This document shows positions 8,140 through 15,200 of a DNA stretch of 19,724 nt, one piece after another (position 1 is the first letter of the stretch; the number at the start of each line of letters is the position of its first letter). The stretch comes from JAVBPP01 sp031549535 (GTDB lineage: Bacteria; Bacillota; Clostridia; Oscillospirales; Acutalibacteraceae). Both the position numbers and the translations under genes were made by a program. The notes below the pieces were generated by a model. The model was not told where the DNA came from. It made no database searches and saw nothing but the letters and a program-made list of their open reading frames with translations. Location of the stretch: the NCBI GenBank assembly GCA_031549535.1, contig JAVBPP010000094.1, positions 1 to 19,724 of the forward strand, given 5' to 3'.

Positions 8140-10166
8140 TTCCGTTCTATCCCCTGTGTCAGCTCCTGAAACGCCTGCGCCAGGGTGGAGGCGGTATTTT
8201 TGCCCAGGGAGAACATTTCCTGATAATGCGTGTAGTTATTGCCGAACAGCTTGCGCGGCAGGCTGCCGTTCCCCAGGTGCAGCATTAAGAAGTCGTTATC
8301 CGGGATGACATAACCGATTGCGTCATTGGCCAGGCCGAAGACCAGCACATCCTCCCCCGCACTCTCTTCCAGCGAGGGTTTGTCGAAGTCCTTGCCCGAA
8401 ATTACGTTTTCACCCAGCGCATCCCCCTGCCCGTTCACCAGACCGGGTGTATATTCGCCGGGCACCATGGCCACCTTGATTTTACCGCCCAATTCCAGAT
8501 AGCCCAGTTCTGTCATCGTGCAGAAGGATCCGTCCTGCGCCCGCAATATTTGATATTGCGCAAGGTTCAGCTTGCCAATTACTTGAAGCAGCGGATTCTG
8601 TGCGTCCAGGCGCACCTCGCGGATTGATGCGTGAATGAGGGGCGGGAGTTCCGTTTCCGCAGTGGGCTCACAAAGGCCCATACGGCGCACGCTGTCGCGG
8701 TAAGCGGCCGTTTTTCCCTCCGGCGCGGTTAAGGGGTCCGCCTGTATGGCCTCCGGTGTGCGGTTCATGGCCAGCAAAATACGCCCCAAATCCTCGCCCA
8801 TGCGCTCCGTCTGTGTTGCAAGCGGCAGAGTGCTGAGTTCTTTTTCGTCAAACTGCTCCTCATCATAGGAGAACATCAGGGCGGAACCGCGCTCGGTATA
8901 TACGCCGTTAATTGCGCCGTTGATAAACAGAAAGTTGGCACCGGCTTCGTTGATGATGCGCTCCATATAATAGGGGTAATCGCCGGAAAGGCCGTCCGCG
9001 CCGCCCTGCCCCTTGAGTTTTAGACCGTTGGAATAGGGGTGCGCCGCCATGTTGGCGAGTATGGTTTCTTTTTTCTGCGGATTTTCCGGCACAAAGCGGA
9101 ATTTGGTCAGCTGCGGGGAACAGTCGTAAGGATTGCGTTTGGCCCAAATATAATTTGTGAGCCCGAAGCTTGCAATGTCATATTCCTTCCACAGCGCATC
9201 CCACTGCTCATTCAGCTCATCCGTCCACTCGGTATTTTCATCAATATGTAACGTTTTGTCGATATCCTCCCAAAGCGGCTGCATGCGCCTGGCGCCAATT
9301 TGGGAGACATACAGTTTGCCCACCTCCATGTTTTCAACCGCTTCCCGCACCGCCTCACAGACGCGCCCGGACAAAAAGGCGAGGTACTGCGCATTCGCGC
9401 CGGAATCCAAGTCGCTTTTACCAGCAACGAGGGACGCCCAATTTTTGGCGATAAGTCCGCCCGATGCGCTCCAGATACCCATGGTATCCACTGCGCTGTG
9501 GGCGTGGGTGGAAAAGAGGTTTAATGTAACAACCTGCTGCTCCGCCGCAAAGTCGGCAAGTGCCGCGCGTATGGTACGGATGTAGCTGTTGGAAAGGCCA
9601 ATACAGTCCACTGCGGCAAACACATGAATACCGCGCCCGCTGCCGTCGTCCAGGGCGATGACACGGACTTTGGTCTCATCCAGAACAGACTTCACCGTCA
9701 CCATCGGGAAATACAGATTCCCGCCCGTGCGGTAGGACTGCTCCAACACATCCTGCGGCACGGTGCTGCGTTGGGCATAGCCCAAGCGCCAGCCCTCACC
9801 CGGCTCGTTTTGGAAACTGCTGTTGCCGGCATAAAATTGGGTGCTTTCATATTCCTGCTCCGGGATGGTGCTTTTGGGCACGGGAATCAACGCGTTGACG
9901 CAACGAATCATGCCGCTTGTGTAACGCTCCCAGTTGTTCGCGCGCAGCCAATGGCGTTCCTGCTCGCTTTTTTTCGCAAAAACCGCCCCAAAATAGCCGC
10001 CAAAATTCCCGATGTTATACGCGCGTTCCCCAACGGTAACAACAGTATCCGTGCCCGCCATAACAAACAGCGGAATGAGCGCGAGGAGCAGCAGAACGGA
10101 AATGAATATCGCACATGTAAGCCACAGCTTTTTCTTGGATTTCTTGTTTTTTTCTTTGTTTTTCAA
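8136..10166 (-). CDS. Membrane-anchored neutral/alkaline ceramidase-like hydrolase
   Basis: 676 residues from TTG 10166, which has AGGAGGG at 10182-10176, 9 nt upstream; an upstream in-frame TTG at 10196 has no ribosome site. A lysine-rich N-terminus and one hydrophobic helix (about 15-38, LWLTCAIF to PLFVMAG) anchor it with the catalytic part outside. Neutral-ceramidase-like segments occur in order: STHAHSAVDTMG (about residue 220, compare THTHSGPGG, zinc ligands), ANMAAHPYSNG (about 374), FINGAINGV, VAMVPGEYTPG (about 570, compare PGEfT) and GLANDAIGYVIPDND (about 615, compare GLsNeyigY). The family hydrolyses N-acyl sphingoid lipids at a zinc centre. Overall similarity seems distant, so an unrelated amide or lipid substrate is possible. 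It is transcribed alone from a long structured leader and ends overlapping the opposing operon. Confidence 0.78.
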   Translation of the reverse strand: MKNKEKNKKSKKKLWLTCAIFISVLLLLALIPLFVMAGTDTVVTVGERAYNIGNFGGYFGAVFAKKSEQERHWLRANNWERYTSGMIRCVNALIPVPKSTIPEQEYESTQFYAGNSSFQNEPGEGWRLGYAQRSTVPQDVLEQSYRTGGNLYFPMVTVKSVLDETKVRVIALDDGSGRGIHVFAAVDCIGLSNSYIRTIRAALADFAAEQQVVTLNLFSTHAHSAVDTMGIWSASGGLIAKNWASLVAGKSDLDSGANAQYLAFLSGRVCEAVREAVENMEVGKLYVSQIGARRMQPLWEDIDKTLHIDENTEWTDELNEQWDALWKEYDIASFGLTNYIWAKRNPYDCSPQLTKFRFVPENPQKKETILANMAAHPYSNGLKLKGQGGADGLSGDYPYYMERIINEAGANFLFINGAINGVYTERGSALMFSYDEEQFDEKELSTLPLATQTERMGEDLGRILLAMNRTPEAIQADPLTAPEGKTAAYRDSVRRMGLCEPTAETELPPLIHASIREVRLDAQNPLLQVIGKLNLAQYQILRAQDGSFCTMTELGYLELGGKIKVAMVPGEYTPGLVNGQGDALGENVISGKDFDKPSLEESAGEDVLVFGLANDAIGYVIPDNDFLMLHLGNGSLPRKLFGNNYTHYQEMFSLGKNTASTLAQAFQELTQGIERN

Positions 10167-10184
10167 GTGATAATACCCTCCTGT

Positions 10185-10272
10185 TACGAATTCCAACGAA
10201 TACCAATCGCCATCAGTTTGCTGTATGGCTTTTTCGCGAATTTTTTATCTACGCTTTCTTTGGAATTCGTAT
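10185..10272. repeat. Palindromic repeat fragment next to the hydrolase ribosome site (uninterrupted relative of the 10767 element)
   Basis: TACGAATTCCAA (10185-10196) and TTGGAATTCGTA (10260-10271) are a perfect 12-bp inverted repeat; a second left-end motif, ATACCAATCGCC, starts at 10200. The interior read on the minus strand matches the nested repeat at 10767-11026, with the shared blocks CCAAAGAAAGCGTAGATA and AAAAAGCC followed by TACAGCAAA. Here the GTAGATAAAAAAT junction is uninterrupted. The left end lies 3 bp from the AGGAGGG site of the hydrolase gene. Confidence 0.7.
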
Positions 10273-10292
10273 GATTGATGCCACTTTGAGGC

Positions 10293-10324
10293 AAAAAAAC
10301 ACCCCTGTTCTAAAAACAGAGGCG
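10293..10324 (-). terminator. Intrinsic terminator inside the hydrolase leader
   Basis: On the minus strand CGCCTCTGTT, loop TTTAG, AACAGGGGTG (10 pairs including two G-U) is followed directly by seven T. It lies about 127 bp upstream of the hydrolase start codon and downstream of a strong promoter pointing at it, so transcription must stop here or be antiterminated to reach that gene. Confidence 0.8.
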
Positions 10325-10337
10325 TCCTGTTCTGCTA

Positions 10338-10440
10338 ATACCAATCACCTTTTAGAATGCTTGCAAAATTCGGTAACGAGCGTTTCCTGTATGCGCTCTT
10401 GCTGAATTTTGCAAGAAGTATTCTTAATGGTGATTGGTAT
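10338..10440. repeat. 103-bp palindromic intergenic repeat, copy 2 (MITE-like)
   Basis: It begins ATACCAATCACC, ends GGTGATTGGTAT, and is the reverse complement of the repeat at 3211-3313 with about six mismatches. It sits inside the hydrolase leader, between the short ORF and the terminator, and would form a long hairpin in that RNA. Confidence 0.88.
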
Positions 10441-10459
10441 AAGTCACCAACCTAATGCT

Positions 10460-10528
10460 CTAATCCCGGTAAAGCGACCTCAAAGTGGCGGACGAAACGG
10501 CTCTGCTTCTTTTGATTGCTCTGCACAT
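10460..10528 (-). CDS. Possible 22-residue leader peptide upstream of the hydrolase gene
   Basis: ATG at 10528, preceded by GGTAGGTGG at about 5 nt, opens a 22-codon frame starting MCRAIKRSR and ending RSLYRD before TAG at 10460. It lies about 30 nt after the predicted transcription start. The peptide is strongly basic (6 Arg, 1 Lys). Its codons for A-T-L-R form one arm of the 12-nt inverted repeat that brackets the terminator. This is the layout of ribosome-mediated attenuation, but an ORF this short can occur by chance. Confidence 0.35.
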   Translation of the reverse strand: MCRAIKRSRAVSSATLRSLYRD

Positions 10529-10563
10529 TCTTTCCACCTACCCTTCTAATTTATGTTGTTTTT

Positions 10564-10592
10564 AGTATACGCATTATACTGTTAGTTGTCAA
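10564..10592 (-). promoter_or_regulatory. Sigma-A promoter driving the hydrolase leader
   Basis: Minus-strand TTGACA (10592-10587), 17-nt spacer, TATACT (10569-10564): a near-perfect housekeeping promoter. Start predicted about 10557, nearly 400 nt upstream of the hydrolase start codon. Confidence 0.82.
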
Positions 10593-10766
10593 GCATCTTG
10601 TTAATAAAAATTTAATCTATCGTTTTCACCCTTTTATTCATTTATGCAATTATTATTCACAAATTTCCAGTATAATGCAATTGCTCTTCAATTCATTTGT
10701 ACTCATCTTAAGAACGAACGATTCATTCTTTCCTGTGTGGAATTGAAAGTGCATATACTATATGTA
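10593..10766. other. AT-rich intergenic spacer, no gene seen
   Basis: This stretch is markedly AT-rich. The 76-codon rightward open frame across it has no ribosome site and looks like hydrophobic by-product of AT-rich DNA. A TATACT at 10753-10758 might be a -10 box for the acyltransferase gene, but no good -35 accompanies it. Confidence 0.4.
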
Positions 10767-11026
10767 ATACCAATATCCAAAGAAAGCGTAGATAATACTA
10801 ATCCCAAATAGAAACCTCGATATCTTTGCGGTCTTTTTCGCGCTGTGCTTTGTTGTCCTCCTTGCTTTACGACAGTAAAGCTGCGTCGTCCGCCGCGCAC
10901 AACGCGAAAAATTCACGCAAATCTATTCGAGTTTTCTACTTGGAATTAGTATAAAAATCTGCAAAAAAGCCGTACAGCAAAGCTTTTCCTTGATTTTTTA
11001 TAACGCTTTCTAATGGAGATTGGTAT
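10767..11026. repeat. Palindromic repeat interrupted by a second element (nested)
   Basis: The outer element starts ATACCAATATCCAAAGAAAG and ends CTTTCTAATGGAGATTGGTAT read rightward; its ends are complementary for about 29 bp with a few mismatches (shared core AGAAAGCGT). It is split after GCGTAGATA by the element at 10795-10952, and its own sequence resumes at AAAAATCTGC. Its right end lies 24 bp before the acyltransferase ATG, so it probably also supplies the 5' untranslated region of that gene. Confidence 0.75.
10795..10952. repeat. 158-bp palindromic element inserted in the 10767 repeat
   Basis: It starts ATACTAATCCCAAATAGAAA and ends with the complement (TTCTACTTGGAATTAGTAT); the arms stay complementary almost to the centre, where GCTTTAC-GACA-GTAAAGC forms a perfect hairpin tip. 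It belongs to a different family from the 103-bp repeats but has similar ends (ATACyAATyyCC). Non-coding, MITE-like. Confidence 0.75.
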
Positions 11027-11050
11027 AAACAACGAAAGAGGAGGCCTATT

Positions 11051-12040
11051 ATGCCGCAAACTACTGACAGCACCTTAGGCAAAAAGTCTGTTTTAAGCAA
11101 GCAGGATGCACAGAGCGCTCTGGATGAGCATAAGGTTACACAATCGATTTATTTTGGTATGCAGCGCAAAATTGTTGCCCATATGACGACGAAATCCTGG
11201 AAGGAAGTACCGCACGTTTCCTATGTCTACGAGCCGGATGTGACCGATTTTTTTCAAGAATACAGCAGACTAAACAGCACGGGCAAGCATGAGACGAAAA
11301 TCACCTTCAACACCTTGATGCTACGGGCATTGATTGAGGGTGTCAAGGCCGCGCCCATCATGAATTCCCATATTGAATATGACGACCATTATGTCAAAGG
11401 GCGCATCGACATTTTAGAAAACATCAACATCACCACACCTTGGATGCTGCCGAACGGGCAGATGATGACCATTAACCTGCGTGATTTTGGCGAGAAAAAC
11501 CTGGACGGTATGACGGATTATATCGCGATGATCGGCGAAAAAATGAAAAAAACTGATTTCAACCAGGCCATGTATGAGGTTTCGCTGGCGAATACCCTGG
11601 ATTTGGTGAAGCACGGGCATTTGATAGAGCCCATCAAAAAGCTGATTGGCGCCTATTTTGGAACCAGCCTTGCCAACACCCTGCACGGCAAAGCGAAAAA
11701 AGAGTATTATAAAATTCCGGAAAGTGAACGCTTAACGAAACGCGACCTGGAACCCGGTACCATCACCATTTCCAACATCGGTTCCCTTTACCGTGAGCTG
11801 CGCGGGCGCGTGAGCCTTTTAGAAATTATTCCACCGCAGGTAGTTGCCATCGGCGTTGGCGCTGTGCAGGATCGGCCGGCCGTTTTCGGCCACGAGGGGA
11901 GCAAGGAAGTCGGCATTCGTAAAATTTTGCCGATTTGCATTTCGTTTGACCACCGCGCCATGGATTTCGGTGAGTTAATTCCCTTTATCAAGCGCATGGA
12001 CGAAATCTTCGCCGACCCCCGCTCGATGCATAGCTGGTAA
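11051..12040 (+). CDS. Stand-alone 2-oxoacid dehydrogenase acyltransferase (E2 catalytic domain)
   Basis: 329 residues, all belonging to the E2 catalytic (CAT-like) domain. The N-terminal part resembles the start of that domain: FGMQRKIVAHMTTKSWKEVPHVSY (about 35-58; compare RkaiAxxMxxSxxxiPH). ITISNIGSLYRELRG and PPQVVAIGVG (about 240-275) match the core, and SFDHRAMDFGELIPF (about 298-312) carries the catalytic HxxxD (H301, D305), with Phe after the Asp where E2 proteins have Gly. No lipoyl domain or E1/E3-binding domain precedes it, and no E1 or E3 gene is nearby, so it is unlikely to be a normal pyruvate-type dehydrogenase core. It may acylate another CoA-linked substrate. GAGGAGG lies 6 nt before the ATG. 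It is monocistronic, ending in a strong terminator. Confidence 0.85.
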   Translation: MPQTTDSTLGKKSVLSKQDAQSALDEHKVTQSIYFGMQRKIVAHMTTKSWKEVPHVSYVYEPDVTDFFQEYSRLNSTGKHETKITFNTLMLRALIEGVKAAPIMNSHIEYDDHYVKGRIDILENINITTPWMLPNGQMMTINLRDFGEKNLDGMTDYIAMIGEKMKKTDFNQAMYEVSLANTLDLVKHGHLIEPIKKLIGAYFGTSLANTLHGKAKKEYYKIPESERLTKRDLEPGTITISNIGSLYRELRGRVSLLEIIPPQVVAIGVGAVQDRPAVFGHEGSKEVGIRKILPICISFDHRAMDFGELIPFIKRMDEIFADPRSMHSW

Positions 12041-12050
12041 TGGCGAGGTA

Positions 12051-12078
12051 ATACCACTCTCCCAAGAAAGCCCAGATA
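12051..12078. repeat. Solo end remnant of the 10767-type repeat
   Basis: ATACCACTCTCC followed by CAAGAAAGC and AGATA matches the left 28 bp of the element at 10767 at 23 of 28 positions, including the preceding TA. No matching right end was seen before the terminator. Confidence 0.45.
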
Positions 12079-12092
12079 TATAATGATATCCG

Positions 12093-12127
12093 CCAATAAC
12101 CGTTTTTATGCGGTTATTGGTTTTTTT
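12093..12127 (+). terminator. Intrinsic terminator of the acyltransferase gene
   Basis: CCAATAACCG, 8-nt loop, CGGTTATTGG, then seven T: a textbook terminator 52 bp after the stop codon. Confidence 0.92.
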
Positions 12128-12134
12128 AATGGGC

Positions 12135-12183
12135 AGCAACGGGAAAGGCGCGGCAGTTTCCTGCCGCGCCTTGGAATGTTGCT
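12135..12183 (-). terminator. Strong hairpin downstream of the giant gene
   Basis: On the minus strand AAGGCGCGGCAG-GAAA-CTGCCGCGCCTT is a perfect 12-bp GC-rich stem with a GNRA tetraloop, extended outward by AGCAAC/GTTGCT. It lies 34 bp after the giant gene's stop. There is no T-run on this strand, so it may act as an mRNA-stabilising end or a weak terminator. A small stem (GGGAA/TTCCC) precedes it. Confidence 0.65.
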
Positions 12184-12216
12184 AGTTGGGAATTACTTCC
12201 CTTGCGTCAGTGTGAC

Positions 12217-15200
12217 TCACACCGGATAAGGAAGGGGATCCATGCCGAAAATTCTTCTGAAGAAGTTCAAGATGTTGTAGAAGAACTTAACGAGGCCGTT
12301 CGGAGCAACTGTCGGATCTTTTGTGCCCGGGTCGCCTGGATCGATGACATCCTTGAAGTACTTGTTGAGCAAGAACCTCGCCTTGGATGCCGCTTCCTGA
12401 AGGGAAGGATTGGAGGAAGCTGCAATCTCTTTGCTGACTTCCTTCAGCCATGCATTTGCATCAGCAATGGCTGCATTTGTCGTATCAACAGCGTAATTTG
12501 CACCATAGAACAGATAGAAGAGGACATATTTCACTGTATCAACGGACATCAATTGGAACTTATCAAGCAGCTTATAAACAGTTGCCAGATTGCCTGCATC
12601 CAATTTGCCGTACTCTTTTACCAGAGCCTTGGTTGCTTCGTTATTCTGCGGATACATCAGCATGTTGATAATTTGATCAAACAGCACTGTAAGGAAATCA
12701 GAATTGTTTGCAACCATGCGCTTCGCCGCCGTATTGCCGTTTGCACTGGTATACTCCTCAATTGTGCCAACCATAAAGCCGTTTACAAGATCGATAAACG
12801 GAACATTGAACTGGACACCAAGATCCTCTACCAGGCCATTGAACAAGTCTTCGAGCATCACCATCAAGTTGAAGTTCAGGTCGAGAGACAGGTTATAAAT
12901 CGGGCGGACAATATCCAGAAGCACATAAGCCGGACGGAGCAGGTTGTTGATGCACTCTGTGAGTAAATCTGTGCCAAGGAAGTAAATGATATTCGGGAGA
13001 ATGCTCATTACTGTGTTGGTCGGATCTTTCAGAAGGTCATCCAAAATGCCCAGAATCGGGTTCACGAGGTTCAGAATGACATTCTTGGGATCGTCCGCCG
13101 CCGCATTCTCATACTCTGTCGGTGTCAGAACATTCTTGCAGCCAATCGCTTCCAGAATCGGGATAATTGCACTGCCATAGCCCTTGTAGCCGAAAATCTT
13201 CGTCATATTCGTCGGCGTGCTGTTCATGGTGAACTTAACCAGGTTTACATCCTTCCCTGTCAAGAACACTTCAAGCAGCGGGATTGCCGGCGCAAGAAGG
13301 GTAACAACGGCATTTAAGAAGCCATCTCTGTCGCCTTCCGCAAACGCGGGGCTATTTGCAGGATACTTGTTGATGTTGTCAAACAGCTTTTGAATCTCAA
13401 GCGGCTTGCCATCAACGTCAACCAAACCAGCGGCCAAGGATACGACCATATCCATTGTTTCCGCGTCGATACCTTCCAGCAGGCCCTTCACCATGTCTAC
13501 AACCTTGTCAATCATTGCTCTGTTGTAGATGGACTTCATTTCACCTGTTTCATCCAGAAGCCCTGCAAGCAAATCATACACTGTTTCATCCAGGCTCTTG
13601 CCCAGGAACAATTCAACGGTCTTGTTGACAAAGTCATCCAAGTGAGCGTTCAGATAATCCGCATGGTTCTTCGTCCAGATATCTGAATAACTTACTTCAT
13701 TGTTCGGATGCGCAACGCCCTCTTCATCGGTATACTCTGTTTCCACAGCTGCGGGGGTCGGGTATACCAACTTGTCGGCTTCTGCATACTTCTGCGGGTT
13801 CAACAGCTCAACCAAGGAAGCAAACACTTGATCCGGCTGAGAGGCAACACCCTTAACGATGTCCAGAATAGAAGCCATACTATCGGGAATGGTAACCGGA
13901 GGCAGCGGAACGTTGCTCACGGGGGCAGCTTCTGCTGTTACGGCAGGAATGCCAAGGGCATCAAACAAGAACGCAAAGATGCCATCCAAAGAGTCCAGTT
14001 TTTCCATGCCGAGCAAGTCTGTCAGTAACATTTTCTTCAGGTCAAGCTGCTCTGAAAGCTCAATTGTTTCATCGACGCTCAAAAGTCCGCTTGCAAGACC
14101 ACTGGTCCATAAATGGAGTTGCGTTGTCAGCACTTTGCCAAAACCTTCCCCTATCATATCAAAGATGATTGCATAGTTCAGATTCGGCAGAATACCAAGA
14201 ATGGTATCCAAAGGTTTGTTCGCCATCACTTGCGTAATCCAGTTCAAGAGCGGCGCAAACATCGCGTTAATAAGAAGGTTTGTTGTTTTGTAGTTGTACT
14301 TCGTGTTGTCTGTGGGGGTACCGTTGCCGACCAGCGCTGAAACCTGAGATTCCAAGCTGCTTGTGCTGGTTCTGCCCGGGCAGTCCAACAGTTCCTGCAG
14401 CGGCAGAATGGCATCATTAAAACCACGCTGCGCACTTAATGTTGTCTTCACTGAAGCAATGAAAATAATAACATCATGTGTTCCGGCATAACCCTTATTG
14501 GCAAGCGAGGCTGCCAATACTTCCGCCAAGCCGGAAAGCGCACTGCCGAGTGCATCCAAGAAGGTTGCCTGGTCATGAATCTTTACGCCAGCTGTTGTGG
14601 TCCAATCCAGTTTTGCAGTGCCTTCCGCGACATTCATCACGGAGCCGTCCCACTTCATGCCGGCTGCTGTTAATTTATCAATTACCAGTTTATATTTGGG
14701 GTCAACTTTCTTTGCAAGGTGTTTCGGGAAAACGCTCAAACCAAGCTTCGGAATGTTGTCTTCACCGATCAAGCTCATATTGCTGCCAACTTCTTTATTG
14801 ACAATCTCTGCAACCATCGGATAAATCATACCGACCAGCATATTGACGATATCATCGGAATACAGGCTATCCAGCAGTTTGGGCAGAATCTGCGGAATGG
14901 TTGCATAGTTGCCTGTGCAATCCGGATCCTTACAGGCTGCACAGCAAGGGGCTGCGCTGTTGCCGCACTTGGCTTCTTCACACTCGCAGGCGCCGCATTC
15001 ACATTTTTCTGCGGGCTTTTTGCAGGTGCAAGCCTCACAGCAGCTGCCATCACCGTCACACTCTTTGCCGCAGGCGCAGCCGCAGGCACAGGGCACCGGA
15101 ACAACTTCACAGTCGCAGTCATCACAGCAACTGCCGTTTCCGTCGCACTCTTTGCCGCAGTCACAGCCGCAGGCGCAAGGCACGGGCGGAACAACTACGT

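Larger units (their letters stand above)
10280..10557 (-). promoter_or_regulatory. Structured leader of the hydrolase gene (possible attenuator or small RNA)
   Basis: Between the predicted start point (~10557) and the hydrolase gene, the minus-strand RNA carries a short ORF, an inserted 103-bp repeat and an intrinsic terminator. A 12-nt perfect inverted repeat, CCTCAAAGTGGC (10478-10489) and GCCACTTTGAGG (10280-10291), brackets the terminator and the repeat, one arm inside the short ORF and the other just past the T-run. No known riboswitch or T-box core was recognised. Without the repeat the RNA would be about 160 nt from start to T-run, so a free-standing small RNA is the main alternative. 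Confidence 0.45.

Noticed and set aside
10293..10557. T-box or metabolite riboswitch
   Set aside because: I looked for the T-box core (TGGnACCGCG) and for FMN, TPP, SAM, lysine, cobalamin, c-di-GMP and preQ1 signatures in the leader and found none convincing.
10516..10746. 76-codon rightward open frame
   Set aside because: AT-rich low-information hydrophobic peptide with no ribosome site, antisense to the mapped leader and promoter.
10703..10900. 65-codon leftward open frame
   Set aside because: Runs through the palindromic repeats and ends at an AT-rich spacer; composition and position explain it as chance.
10185..11026. CRISPR array
   Set aside because: The repeats are long palindromes of varying length and nested, not short direct repeats with regular spacers, and no cas gene is present.
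12202..12966. 254-codon rightward frame opposite the giant gene's 3' end
   Set aside because: It lies wholly antisense to a well-supported gene, has no ribosome site, and starts beside the hairpin region.
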